A stretch of 64,000 nt of DNA from Streptomyces sp. NRRL F-5126 (GTDB taxonomy: Bacteria > Actinomycetota > Actinomycetes > Streptomycetales > Streptomycetaceae): positions 305,854-369,853 of the forward strand of contig NZ_JOFZ01000005.1 in assembly GCF_000721265.1 (NCBI RefSeq). Direction: 5' to 3'. This document shows positions 24,455 through 33,065 of this stretch, one piece after another (the first letter of the stretch is position 1; each line of letters starts with the position of its first letter). The translations under genes and the position numbers were made by a program. The notes below the pieces were generated by a model. The model made no database searches. It was not told where the DNA came from and saw nothing but the letters and a program-made list of their open reading frames with translations.

Positions 24455-25570
24455 ATGCGTCGACGTGGCGCACCGCACGCACCACGGGCCCTGCTGACGA
24501 CACTCCGTTCCCCCGTACGGACCTCTGGCGCACTGCTGCTCGCCGGCACCCTGACGGCCTGCGGCACGGCTGGCGGAGGCGGCGCCGTCACCGAGGTGGC
24601 CCCGGCGAAGCAGCCCGGCCAACTGCTCGCGCAGGCGAGGAAGGAGGGCAAGCTGCTGTGGTACACGACGTTCGCCGACGACGACGTCGCGGAGATGGTC
24701 TCCGCGTTCGAGAAGACCTACCCGGGCGTGAAGGTGGAGGCACTCCGCCTCAGCGCGGACAAACTTCCCTCGCGGCTCGTCACCGAGCAGCGGGGCGGCA
24801 AGTTCAACGCCGACGTGATCTCGGCCGACTCGGAGCCCGTCTACCAGCTGATCAAGGTCGGCACTCTCGCGCCGTACCGCGTACCCGAGATCCCCCCGCT
24901 GCCGCCGCAGCTCGAGGACCTGCCCGACGGCTACCGCAACGTCGTGTACGTCAACACCAGCACCATCGCCTACAACCCCCAGGCGGTTGCGGCGCAGCAC
25001 CTGCCCGTGCCCACCGAGCTCGCCGACCTGACCAAGCCCGCCTGGAAGGGCCGGTTCTCCATCGACCCCAAGGCCATCAACTGGTACGAGGGGCTCATCT
25101 CGGCGATGGGCCACGACAAGGCGCTGCGACTGGTCAAGAAGCTCGGCGACAACGAGCCGCGGCTCGTCGAGAGCCACACCCAGTCGCTCACCGAGGTCCA
25201 GGGCGGCGAACCCGCCGCCGTCGCCAACGCCTACGGTTACAAGGCCGCTGCGCTGAAGGAGAAGACACCCGAGCGCCTGGCGTTCTCCAACCCGAACCCG
25301 CTGCCGTCCGCCGCCGTCCTCGAGGAACTCGCGAAGAAGGCGCCCCACCCCGCCGCCGCGAAGCTCTTCATCGACTGGATCATGTCGAAGGAAGGGCAGC
25401 GGAAGGTCGTGTCCATCACCAACCACGTGTCCCTGAGCGACCTGGCACACGACGACCCCACGGTGTGGAACGAGAAGAAGTGGAAGCCCGCCTGGTCCAC
25501 ACCGGTCATCGAACCCGACAAGTACAACATCCTGCTGCAGGAGTACCAGAAGGCTCTGCACGCCATCTGA
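24455..25570 (+). CDS. ABC importer substrate-binding lipoprotein (iron/2-aminoethylphosphonate-like family)
   Basis: 371 aa from the ATG at 24455 (TGGAGG eight bases upstream). A signal peptide ends in the lipobox LTAC (Cys36), so it is anchored outside the membrane. The mature protein starts with KLLWYTTFADDDVAEMVSAFEKTYPGVKVE, typical of family 1 solute-binding proteins of the Fe(III)/polyamine/phosphonate group. No clear iron-binding Tyr pair was recognised. Given the operator upstream and the catabolic setting, an organic acid or a metal complex of the substrate is as likely as iron. First gene of a binding protein, permease, ATPase operon. Confidence 0.8.
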   Translation: MRRRGAPHAPRALLTTLRSPVRTSGALLLAGTLTACGTAGGGGAVTEVAPAKQPGQLLAQARKEGKLLWYTTFADDDVAEMVSAFEKTYPGVKVEALRLSADKLPSRLVTEQRGGKFNADVISADSEPVYQLIKVGTLAPYRVPEIPPLPPQLEDLPDGYRNVVYVNTSTIAYNPQAVAAQHLPVPTELADLTKPAWKGRFSIDPKAINWYEGLISAMGHDKALRLVKKLGDNEPRLVESHTQSLTEVQGGEPAAVANAYGYKAAALKEKTPERLAFSNPNPLPSAAVLEELAKKAPHPAAAKLFIDWIMSKEGQRKVVSITNHVSLSDLAHDDPTVWNEKKWKPAWSTPVIEPDKYNILLQEYQKALHAI

Positions 25571-25682
25571 CCGGACCACGCGGCACCCGTGCCGCACGGC
25601 GCGCCCCCACCGTGCCCCCTCTTCGCCCGTCGGGCCCGCCACCACCGGGCCCGGTCCCACATCCTCCGAGGACGGCCAAGCC

Positions 25683-27461
25683 ATGAGCCTGCTCAGTCGC
25701 TCGCGTCCAGCGCCACCCCCGACCCGTGGCACCCCGCGTCCCGCCGGCGCCTCCCGCATCGTCGCCTGGTTCCGCAATCCGCGGAACATCCTGCTGGCCG
25801 TCGTGGCCCTCGTGGTCGCCTACCTGGCCGTCGTACCCGCGGGCACGATGGCCGTGGCCAGCCTCCAGTCGTCCTTCCTCTCGGCCGACAAGGTCTCGTG
25901 GACCCTGCGCCACTACAGCGAGACGCTCGGCACCTCCGACTTCTGGGCCCTCGTCGGCAACTCCTTCGCCTATGCCGCCGCGACCGCGGTGGTCTGCACC
26001 GTGGTGGGTTTCGGACTCGCCTACCTCGTCTCCCGCACGAACACACCGGCCAAGTTCTTCGCGCAGATCGCCGCGCTCGTCCCGCTGATCATCCCCGGCA
26101 TCCTCAACACCGTCGCGTGGGCGCTGCTGTTCGCGCCCCGCACGGGCGCCCTCAACGTCCTGCTGCGAGACGTCCACCTGCCGGCATTCGACATCTACTC
26201 GCTCGCCGGCATGGTCCTCGTCCAGTCCATGCACGTCACACCGGTCGCGTTCCTGATGGGCACCGCTGCCTTCGGCAACATGGACTCCTCGCTCGAAGAG
26301 GCTGCACTCAGCTCGGGCGCGCCGCCGTGGCGCGTGTTCCGCACCATCACCGCACGGCTGATCAGGCCGGCCGTGATGTCCGCCGCGCTGCTGATGTTCG
26401 TGCAGACCATCTCGACGTTCGAGGTGCCGCAGCTCATCGGCGTCCCCGGGCACAAGTTCGTCTTCGTCAGCCGCATATACAACGCACTGCAGCAGTTCCC
26501 CACCGACTACGGCACGGTCGGCGTCATCGGCGTCTTCATCCTCGCCGTCGCCAGCGTCGGCCTCTACTTCTCCCGCAGGCTCGGCGGCTCGGGCGCGGAG
26601 ACGCAGACCATCACGGGCAAGGGCTTCAGGCCCACCTCCATCGACCTCGGCCGCTGGAAGTGGCTGGGCCTGGCCGCGTTCGTCGTCTTCTTCGTCGTGG
26701 CCGTCGCGCTGCCGCTGCTGATGCTGGTGTGGTCGTCCCTGCTGCCCGGATACCAGCCGCCGTCGCTGTCCGCCCTGCACCGCCTCACCCTGTCCAACTA
26801 CAGCGCCGTCCTGCACACCCCGGCACTGACCAAGTCCGTCACCAACAGCCTGATCACCGCGGTCCTCGCCGGTGCCATCGTCACCGTGCTCAGCTCGCTC
26901 GTCGCCTACATCACCATCAAGACCAAGGCGCGCGGCCGCGGCCTGCTCGACGGGCTCGCCACCGTGCCCATCGCGGTGCCCAGCGTCGTCATGGGCGTAG
27001 GCATCCTCTACTGGTACCTGACGGCGCCCCTGCCGTTCCACCTGTACGGCACACTGACCATCCTCGTCATCGCGTTCGTCACGATCGGCCTGCCCTACGG
27101 CATGCGCTACATCGTCCCCGGCATCGCCCAGATCAAGGACGAGTTGGAGGAGGCGGCGGCCGTCAGCGGCGCGTCCTGGACCCGCACCTTCCGGCGCATC
27201 TACGTACCGCTGCTGGCCCCCTCGCTGCTCGCGGCGTTCCTCTACACCGTCATCGTCGCGTTCCGGGAGATCTCGGCCGCGATCTTCCTCTACACCCAGG
27301 ACACGCAGGTGGTGTCGGTGACCATCTACACCGAGTGGGCGAACGGCAGTTACCCGATCGTGGCCGCGCTCGGCGTCCTCATCGTCGTCTTCCTGGCCGT
27401 GATCGTCGGCCTCGTCACCCTCGTCACCAGGAAGACCGGGCTGAACCGGAACCGCCACTGA
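25683..27461 (+). CDS. ABC importer fused permease (FbpB type)
   Basis: 592 aa with two binding-protein-dependent transport domains in one chain, twice the length of a single permease subunit. Hydrophobic segments lie at ~30-55 and across ~95-290 and ~325-580. Each half has an EAA loop: SSLEEAALSSGAPPWRVFRTI near 205 and DELEEAAAVSGASWTRTFRRI near 490. These contact the ATPase encoded 19 bp downstream. Fusion of both permease halves is normal for iron-type importers. A CGGGCCCG inverted repeat (25631-25653) lies in the gap before the gene. Confidence 0.85.
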   Translation: MSLLSRSRPAPPPTRGTPRPAGASRIVAWFRNPRNILLAVVALVVAYLAVVPAGTMAVASLQSSFLSADKVSWTLRHYSETLGTSDFWALVGNSFAYAAATAVVCTVVGFGLAYLVSRTNTPAKFFAQIAALVPLIIPGILNTVAWALLFAPRTGALNVLLRDVHLPAFDIYSLAGMVLVQSMHVTPVAFLMGTAAFGNMDSSLEEAALSSGAPPWRVFRTITARLIRPAVMSAALLMFVQTISTFEVPQLIGVPGHKFVFVSRIYNALQQFPTDYGTVGVIGVFILAVASVGLYFSRRLGGSGAETQTITGKGFRPTSIDLGRWKWLGLAAFVVFFVVAVALPLLMLVWSSLLPGYQPPSLSALHRLTLSNYSAVLHTPALTKSVTNSLITAVLAGAIVTVLSSLVAYITIKTKARGRGLLDGLATVPIAVPSVVMGVGILYWYLTAPLPFHLYGTLTILVIAFVTIGLPYGMRYIVPGIAQIKDELEEAAAVSGASWTRTFRRIYVPLLAPSLLAAFLYTVIVAFREISAAIFLYTQDTQVVSVTIYTEWANGSYPIVAALGVLIVVFLAVIVGLVTLVTRKTGLNRNRH

Positions 27462-27480
27462 GCGCTCGAAGGAGAGTCTC

Positions 27481-28626
27481 GTGATCGAAATACGCGGACT
27501 GATCAAGCGATTCGAAGGCAAGGCGGTCACCCGCAACGCCGTCGACGGCATCGACCTCACGGTGCCGGAAGGGCAACTGGTCACCCTGCTCGGCCCCAGC
27601 GGCTGCGGCAAGACCACCACCCTTCGCCTCATCGCGGGCCTTGAGCGGCCCGACGCGGGCGAGATCCGCATCGGCGGCAAGGTCGTCTACTCGTCCGACG
27701 ACCACGTCTATGTCGGTGTGCACCAGCGGCCGATCGGTGTGGTGTTCCAGTCGTACGCCGTGTGGCCCCACATGACGGCCGTCCAGAACGTGATGTTCCC
27801 CCTGCGCTCCGGGCAGAAGAAGCTGCCCGTGCCCGAGGCGCGCCGCAAGGCCATGGAGGCGCTCGACCTGGTCGGCCTCGCCGACCTCGCCGACCGGCCC
27901 GCGCCCGCGCTCTCCGGAGGGCAGCAGCAGCGCGTCTCCCTCGCCCGCGCCCTCACCAGGGAACCCGAGGTGCTGCTGCTCGACGAGCCGTTGTCCAACC
28001 TCGACAAAGGGCTGCGCGACCGGGTGCGCGACGAGATCCGCGCGGTGCAGCAACGCCTCGGCATCACCACGGTGTTCGTCACCCACGACCAGGACGAGGC
28101 GCTCGCCGTCTCGGACGAGGTCATCCTGATGGAGTTCGGCCGCATCGTGGAGCGCGGCCCCGCACAGCAGGTCTACGCCCGGCCGCGCAGCGAGTTCACC
28201 GCCCGGTTCATGGGCATCTCCAACAGCCTGCCCGGCTCGGTCACCACCTGCGGCGACGGCCTCGCGGACATCGCGCTCGCCCATGGCGACCTGCGCTGCG
28301 TGGCCGCGGGCGAGCTGGCCGAGGGGGACCGGGTCAACGTCTTCGTCAGGCCGGAGAGCCTGTCGCTGTCCCGCAAGGACTCCACCGGGCGCGGCTGGAA
28401 GGGCACCGTCGAGTTCTCCATCTACCACGGCGACTGCTGGGACTACCACGTGCGCGTCGGCGACACCCTGCTGCGCTCGCGCATCTACAAGGAGAAGGTC
28501 GGCCTGTCCCACGGCGACCCGGTGTTCGTCTCGCCCGACGAGGAGACCGCCATCGCCATCCCGGCGGGGACCGGGGCGGTGGGAGCCCCGGACGCCATGC
28601 CGCTCAGCCGTTCGCGAGCGACGTGA
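27481..28626 (+). CDS. ABC importer ATPase with TOBE domain
   Basis: 381 aa; GTG start at 27481 after AAGGAGAG. Walker A GPSGCGKTTT, Q-loop region VFQSYAVWPHM, signature LSGGQQQR, Walker B VLLLDEP, H-loop VFVTHDQDEAL. The C-terminal ~130 residues form a TOBE domain (INVFVRPESLSLSRKD). Energises the permease at 25683. Its last 23 bases overlap the 3' end of the leftward glycosyltransferase gene, marking the right border of the catabolic island. Confidence 0.9.
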   Translation: MIEIRGLIKRFEGKAVTRNAVDGIDLTVPEGQLVTLLGPSGCGKTTTLRLIAGLERPDAGEIRIGGKVVYSSDDHVYVGVHQRPIGVVFQSYAVWPHMTAVQNVMFPLRSGQKKLPVPEARRKAMEALDLVGLADLADRPAPALSGGQQQRVSLARALTREPEVLLLDEPLSNLDKGLRDRVRDEIRAVQQRLGITTVFVTHDQDEALAVSDEVILMEFGRIVERGPAQQVYARPRSEFTARFMGISNSLPGSVTTCGDGLADIALAHGDLRCVAAGELAEGDRVNVFVRPESLSLSRKDSTGRGWKGTVEFSIYHGDCWDYHVRVGDTLLRSRIYKEKVGLSHGDPVFVSPDEETAIAIPAGTGAVGAPDAMPLSRSRAT

Positions 28627-29317
28627 GGAAGGCGCCGAAGCCGTGCGGCGCGCGGGAGTCGACACGGCCCGACGTCAGCACCGGGCACGTGTCCGTGCGC
28701 AGGATCCGCCGGCCCGCGCGCTCCAGCTGCGTGACCAGGCGCCTGTCCTCGCTGTGGGCGAGCGGCGGGAACCCGCCCGCCGCCAGGTAGGGCGCGGCCG
28801 CCACACCGAGGTTGGCCCCGTGCACGTGCGGGTGGCGCCAGGCGCCGGGACCCGGCGGACGGTCCGCGAAGTAGTGCGCGTCGTGCCGCGCGGCCGTCGT
28901 CGCGCTCAGCGGCGGGTGCGGCGCCAGCCGTACGGTGCCGACGACGCAGTCCCACCCCTGGCGCGCGTGGTGCAACTGGTGCGCGAGCCAGCGCGGCGGC
29001 ACGACCGTGTCCGCGTCCGTCGTCGCGAGCCACAGGCCGTCGCCGTACGCGGACAGCAGCCGCAGCGCCGCGGCTGCGCCACTCGCCCGCGCCCTGCCGA
29101 CATTGCGGAACGCCGCGCGGACCACGTACGCGCCCGCCGCCTCGGCGACCGCGACCGTGCCGTCCGTGCACGCGTCGGCGACGACCACGAGCAGCACGGG
29201 CAGGCCTGCCGCCTCGGGGTGGCGGGCCGCCGCCCGCAGCGAGTGCAGTGTCGCGGTCAGCGACGCGCCCTCCTCGTGTGCCGGCACGACCACGGCACAC
29301 GCGGTGGGCGCCGTCAC
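28604..29317 (-). CDS. Family 2 glycosyltransferase
   Basis: 237 aa; GTG start at 29317 with AGAGGGGAC upstream. VVVPAHEEGASLTATLHSL is the nucleotide-sugar site, VVVADACTDGT the second GT-A motif, and TTDADT the metal-binding DxD. GANLGVAAAPYLAAGGFP and EDRRLVTQLERAG are typical of the acceptor side. No membrane segment, so cytoplasmic. Acceptor unknown. It overlaps the importer ATPase 3' end by 23 bp in convergent orientation and has no operon partner. Confidence 0.8.
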   Translation of the reverse strand: MTAPTACAVVVPAHEEGASLTATLHSLRAAARHPEAAGLPVLLVVVADACTDGTVAVAEAAGAYVVRAAFRNVGRARASGAAAALRLLSAYGDGLWLATTDADTVVPPRWLAHQLHHARQGWDCVVGTVRLAPHPPLSATTAARHDAHYFADRPPGPGAWRHPHVHGANLGVAAAPYLAAGGFPPLAHSEDRRLVTQLERAGRRILRTDTCPVLTSGRVDSRAPHGFGAFLTSLANG

Positions 29318-29835
29318 GCCGTCCCCTCTTCCGCCCGGGCCGCCTGGCGAGGATCACCCGGCCGGCGGGCGGCCGGCCGGGTCCCTGGACGGGCCGGCAG
29401 GGCCACCGCGGGGCCGTGCGCGGACCGGCCGACGGGCAGTGCGGTCGTCTCGGCGGTCACCATGCCTCCAGGGACGGGAGAAGACGTAACAGCGGCTTTC
29501 GATCCGCCTCGGCCCGCGGAGCTCGTACCTCAGGAGGCGGGGCGGCTTCATGCCGGAGCTCGAAGGTCTCACGGCGGAAGGCGCCCCACCACTCGCCACG
29601 GGCGGACACTGTTCGAACGGGCGTGCGTTGACGCTCGGGGCGCGGGCACGGACCCCCGCCGGCGGCGCCGGCGCCCGTACGCGGACACACCGGTCGTTTC
29701 CGCACCCCGTGCCGCGTTCCCTGCTCCCCGCGAGGCGTCGTCCGTGCCAGGCTGGGCACGCTCACTGGCTGGAGCAGGCGCCCCATGCGCCCGCCGAGGC
29801 CCGGGAACGGACCACCGTACGAGGGGACCGGCCAC
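29318..29835. other. Intergenic region with a hairpin, no recognised gene
   Basis: 518 bp between divergent genes. It contains an 11-bp perfect hairpin at 29356-29382. Promoters for both neighbours must lie here but none matches the consensus well. Confidence 0.4.
29356..29382. terminator. Terminator-like hairpin
   Basis: ACCCGGCCGGC (29356-29366) and GCCGGCCGGGT (29372-29382) form an 11-bp stem with a 5-nt loop. Its place upstream of the glycosyltransferase start, rather than after a gene, leaves its role unclear. Confidence 0.35.
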
Positions 29836-31521
29836 GTGTCGTCGAAGCCACCGCCCGCGGAGACCGCCCCGGGCACGCCGGGCGTGCCGGACGCGCTGTC
29901 GCAGGAGCACCGGCTCAAGCGCGATCTCGGCTTCTGGGGCCTGACCGCCATCGGGTTCTCCAACATCCTCGGCTCCGGCTGGCTGTTCGCGGCGCTGTAC
30001 GCGTCGCAGACCGCGGGCCCCGCCGCCCTCCTGTCCTGGGTCGGGGCCGGCGTGCTGTGCGCGCTCGTCGCGCTCGTCATGGTCGAACTGGGCGCCACCC
30101 GCCCCGAGGGCGGCGGCACGGCGCGCTGGCCCCTGTACGCGAGCGGGCGGCTCGTCGGCACGATGATCGGCTGGTCGGTGCTGCTCTCCGTCGGCGGTAC
30201 CGCGGCCGAGATCAGCGCGATCATGCAGTACGCGGCCCACTACGTGCCCGGCATCTACAAGGGCGGCTCCCTCACCGGCTCGGGCCTCGCGCTCGCCGCC
30301 GGTCTCAGCGTGCTGCTCACCGCGCTCAACTGGTTCGCGGTGCGGCTGTTCGCCCGGCTCAACAACCTGGTCTCGCTGCTCAAGGTGATCATTCCGCTCG
30401 TCACGGTGGTGGCCCTGTTCCTGTCGGGCACGCACGCCGGCCGCCTCACCGACCCGGCCCACGGCGGGTTCGCGCCGTACGGCTACGCGGCCTGCCTCAC
30501 CGCGCTGGCCGGCGGCGGCATCGTCTACTCCGTCAACGGCTTCCAGGCGCCGCTCGACTTCTCCGGCGAGGCCCGCAGGCCGCGCCGTACCGTGCCCGCG
30601 GCCGTGCTCACCGGCATCGGGCTCGCCGTGTTCGTCTACCTCCTGCTGCAACTCGCCTTCCTCTATACGGTTCCGGGCGCGGACCTCGCACACGGATGGC
30701 AGGGCGTCAGCTTCGACTCGCCGTTCGGGCAGCTCGCGCTGGTCCTCAACCTCCAGTGGCTCGCCGCGCTGCTCTACGCCGACGCCGTGATCTCGCCCGG
30801 CGGATCGGCCTACGTGGGTGTGGCCATCGACGCACGGCACACCTACGCGCTCGCGAAGAACGGGCTGCTGCCCCGGTTCTTCATGCGCATCGACCCGCGC
30901 TCGGGAGCGGCGCGGCGCGCCCTGGTGCTCAACCTCGCGGTGATCGTCGTCTTCCTGCTGCCGTTCGGTGGCTGGCAGCAGATCGTCAGCGTGATGGGGG
31001 ACATGTACCTGCTGATCTATGCGGCGTCGGCGGTCGCGGTCGCCGTCTTCCGCGCGCACGAGCGCGAGGGCGAGCGCGGACGCGTGGGCGGGGACGGTGC
31101 TGCGCGGCGGGTGGCGCATGTGCCGAGGAAACCGGGCCAGATGCCGGGGATGCGGTGGATCGCGCCCGTCAGCTTCGTCGTGTCGAGCGAGTTCGTCTAC
31201 TGGTCCGGGTGGCACAGCCTCCGCCTGGCGCTGCCGTTCGTCCTCCTCGGACTCCCGATGTTCCTGCTGCTGCGGCGCACCCCGGGCGAACTCCCGCGCC
31301 GGGTCGAGCTGCGGCAGGGCGCGTGGCTCGTCTGCCTCCTCGCCGTGCTGACCCTGCTGTCCTGGCTCGGCTCGTTCGGCGGCTCGGGGCGGCTGCCGGC
31401 GCCGTACGACTCGGTGGTGGTCGCGCTGGTGGCGCTCGCCGTCTTCGCGTGGGCGGTCCGCGCGGGCGCCGGCCATCTCCGCGCCGCGCCGGCCCGTGTC
31501 GCTGATGGGCTGAACGGGTGA
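29836..31521 (+). CDS. APC-family amino acid permease
   Basis: 561 aa from the GTG at 29836, which has GAGGGGACC upstream; an ATG at 29785 would add 17 residues. About twelve membrane segments. The first carries TAIGFSNILGSGWLFAALYA, the G-S-G unwound substrate site of APC transporters, after a short Pro-rich cytoplasmic tail with KRDLGFWG. Likely proton-coupled amino acid or polyamine uptake; the hydrophilic loop near 415-445 is Arg/Gly rich. Stands alone upstream of the sepF-like gene. Confidence 0.82.
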   Translation: MSSKPPPAETAPGTPGVPDALSQEHRLKRDLGFWGLTAIGFSNILGSGWLFAALYASQTAGPAALLSWVGAGVLCALVALVMVELGATRPEGGGTARWPLYASGRLVGTMIGWSVLLSVGGTAAEISAIMQYAAHYVPGIYKGGSLTGSGLALAAGLSVLLTALNWFAVRLFARLNNLVSLLKVIIPLVTVVALFLSGTHAGRLTDPAHGGFAPYGYAACLTALAGGGIVYSVNGFQAPLDFSGEARRPRRTVPAAVLTGIGLAVFVYLLLQLAFLYTVPGADLAHGWQGVSFDSPFGQLALVLNLQWLAALLYADAVISPGGSAYVGVAIDARHTYALAKNGLLPRFFMRIDPRSGAARRALVLNLAVIVVFLLPFGGWQQIVSVMGDMYLLIYAASAVAVAVFRAHEREGERGRVGGDGAARRVAHVPRKPGQMPGMRWIAPVSFVVSSEFVYWSGWHSLRLALPFVLLGLPMFLLLRRTPGELPRRVELRQGAWLVCLLAVLTLLSWLGSFGGSGRLPAPYDSVVVALVALAVFAWAVRAGAGHLRAAPARVADGLNG

Positions 31522-31572
31522 CTCGGGGGAGGATGGCCGGATGCAGACACAGCACACGGGCGGGGTGATTCG

Positions 31573-31974
31573 GTGAGCCGCTACGACAGGTACGAGTACG
31601 ACGTCACCGACGAGCAGTGGGAGGGCCTGGCCCAGGTGGTACCGCTGCGCAACCGCGACGAATGGCCCTCGCGGGTCGATCACCGCACCGTTCCCCAGGA
31701 CATGGCGGAGGAGCAGCGGCGGTTCGTGGTGCTGAGGGTCCAGGTGTTCGCGGACGCCCGCGAGGTGGCCGAGCACCTGATGGCCCAGATCCCCGTGCTG
31801 CTCGACCTGACGGCGGCCGACATCGACGTCGCCAAGCGCATCCTGGACTTCAGCAGCGGGGTCGTGTTCGGGCTCGGCAGCGTGATGCACCGGGTCGACA
31901 AGAACGTCTTCCTGCTCGCGCCGGTCGGCACGGAGGTGGAGGGCGCGGCGGCCGCGGCGGTGCCCGGCTCGTGA
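31573..31974 (+). CDS. sepF: SepF-like cell-division protein
   Basis: 133 aa; GTG start at 31573. The SepF core is plain: RFVVLRVQVFADAREVAEHLMAQIPVLLDLTAADIDVAKRILDFSSGVVFGLGSVMHRVDKNVFLLAP, with the conserved G in FGLG at the polymer interface. It lacks the usual N-terminal amphipathic membrane helix and long linker of the SepF in the division cluster, so it resembles the extra Streptomyces paralogues (SflA/SflB type) that modulate SepF-FtsZ assembly. It overlaps the MazG-like gene by GTGA, so the two are coupled. Confidence 0.82.
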   Translation: MSRYDRYEYDVTDEQWEGLAQVVPLRNRDEWPSRVDHRTVPQDMAEEQRRFVVLRVQVFADAREVAEHLMAQIPVLLDLTAADIDVAKRILDFSSGVVFGLGSVMHRVDKNVFLLAPVGTEVEGAAAAAVPGS

Positions 31975-32303
31975 CGGAACGCTCGCTCGACGTGAGGGGC
32001 CTGCAGCGCAGACTCGCCGAGTTCGCCGCGGCGCGCGACTGGGGCCAGTACCACACGCCGAAGAACCTGGCGGCCGCGCTGAGCGTGGAGGCGTCCGAAC
32101 TGCTGGAGATCTTCCAGTGGCTGACGCCCGAGCAGTCCGCCGGGGTCATGGCGGACCCGGAGAGCGCGCACCGCGTCGACGACGAGGTGGCCGACGTGCT
32201 GTCCTACCTGCTCCAGTTCTGCGAGGTACTCCGCATCGATCCGCTGGCGGCTGTCGCCGCCAAGATCGAACGCAACGAGGGGCGGTTCCCGCCGGCGTCC
32301 TGA
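31971..32303 (+). CDS. MazG-like nucleotide pyrophosphohydrolase
   Basis: 110 aa; GTG at 31971 overlaps the sepF-like stop. LSVEASELLEIFQW and DDEVADVLSYLLQFCEVL provide the E-x-x-E and E-x-x-D magnesium ligands of the all-alpha NTP pyrophosphatase (MazG/dCTPase) superfamily. Probably removes non-canonical or excess (d)NTPs. Small single-domain form, like RS21-C6. Coupling to a SepF-like gene is curious but may be only local. Confidence 0.85.
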   Translation: MTERSLDVRGLQRRLAEFAAARDWGQYHTPKNLAAALSVEASELLEIFQWLTPEQSAGVMADPESAHRVDDEVADVLSYLLQFCEVLRIDPLAAVAAKIERNEGRFPPAS

Positions 32304-32315
32304 CCTCCCTGCGGC

Positions 32316-32343
32316 GGTCAACCGGAGCCGGTCAACCGGAGCC
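32316..32343. repeat. Exact 14-bp tandem duplication
   Basis: GGTCAACCGGAGCC occurs twice in direct succession just after the MazG-like stop. Likely replication slippage; no known function. Confidence 0.6.
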
Positions 32344-32371
32344 GGGCCTGAGCCCGTCCAGGGTGATGGAG

Positions 32372-32398
32372 TTGTCCACAATCCCGCTCTTGTCCACA
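32372..32398 (+). promoter_or_regulatory. Two tandem DnaA boxes
   Basis: TTGTCCACA at 32372-32380 and again at 32390-32398, same orientation, 18 bp apart (just under two helical turns). This is the preferred Streptomyces DnaA box sequence. Located between the MazG-like gene and the DUF6099-like gene, about 90 bp before the latter. May titrate DnaA or let it control the downstream gene. Confidence 0.6.
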
Positions 32399-32488
32399 GA
32401 TGTGCCGATGCCTCTGCACGCGCTGCTCGCCATCCGTCACGCTGGGTGGTGTCAGAAGGAACCGGCGTGCTGAAGGGCGGGGCGTGGG

Positions 32489-33025
32489 ATGGACGCTGTA
32501 CGGATCGCGGAGGCGGGCAGGGGCGCATTGGCGCTGAGCGGCACTACCGCTGAGGTGGTGGCCGAGGCCTGGCAGGCGCAGGCCCTGGCGCAGGCGGTCG
32601 GGCTGCGGCTGGCCGCCGAGGCGCCGCCGCGCGAGCGGACGGCGGCGTGCGAGCTGGCCGACGCGGGGGAACGGGGGTGCGGCCCGGTCGGGCACGCGGC
32701 GCTGCGTGCCACGGGCGGGGTCAGGGCGGAGGCGCTGACGGGCCCGGTGCACCCCCGGGCGGCGTTGTCCGCGCTCGGTCTGCTGCTCGAAGAGGTCGGA
32801 ATGGCGCTCGTGGCCGTCGCCACCGCCGCGGACGACGCCTGGGTCTACTGGCAGTGCGTCGAGGCGATCGACGCCGCCGCGGAGTCGGGCGACCGAGCGA
32901 CGGTCCTGCTCGGGCTGGTGGCGGGACGGGAGCGCGAGCCGGAGCCGTGCGAGCGGCACGGGCCGGGGCCGCCGCGCGGCGGCAGGGTGCGGCGGGAGCC
33001 TCCGGCGCGGGGCGTCGCGGGATGA
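32489..33025 (+). CDS. DUF6099-like Streptomyces protein of unknown function
   Basis: 178 aa, ATG at 32489. Alanine-rich and mostly helical: RIAEAGRGALALSGTTAEVVAEAWQAQALAQAVGLRLA, then HPRAALSALGLLLEEVGMALVAVAT. The C-terminal ~35 residues are Arg/Pro/Gly rich and look disordered. No catalytic motif, signal or membrane anchor. Resembles small proteins conserved in Streptomyces and annotated DUF6099, from memory. Two DnaA boxes lie upstream, a possible clue to cell-cycle control. Confidence 0.65.
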   Translation: MDAVRIAEAGRGALALSGTTAEVVAEAWQAQALAQAVGLRLAAEAPPRERTAACELADAGERGCGPVGHAALRATGGVRAEALTGPVHPRAALSALGLLLEEVGMALVAVATAADDAWVYWQCVEAIDAAAESGDRATVLLGLVAGREREPEPCERHGPGPPRGGRVRREPPARGVAG

Positions 33026-33065
33026 CCGGGGCGCGCGGGCAGGCCGCCCCGGGGGAAGGTGCAGG

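Noticed and set aside
25506..27680. 724-codon leftward open frame across the ABC permease
   Set aside because: Asp/Glu/Gly/Arg-rich shadow of the permease, which has membrane helices and two EAA loops in the opposite frame.
24455..28626. ABC importer as an iron-uptake system
   Set aside because: No DtxR/IdeR-type iron box was seen; the promoter instead carries an island-motif-like spacer. The family name iron(III) importer rests only on fold, so iron was not assigned.
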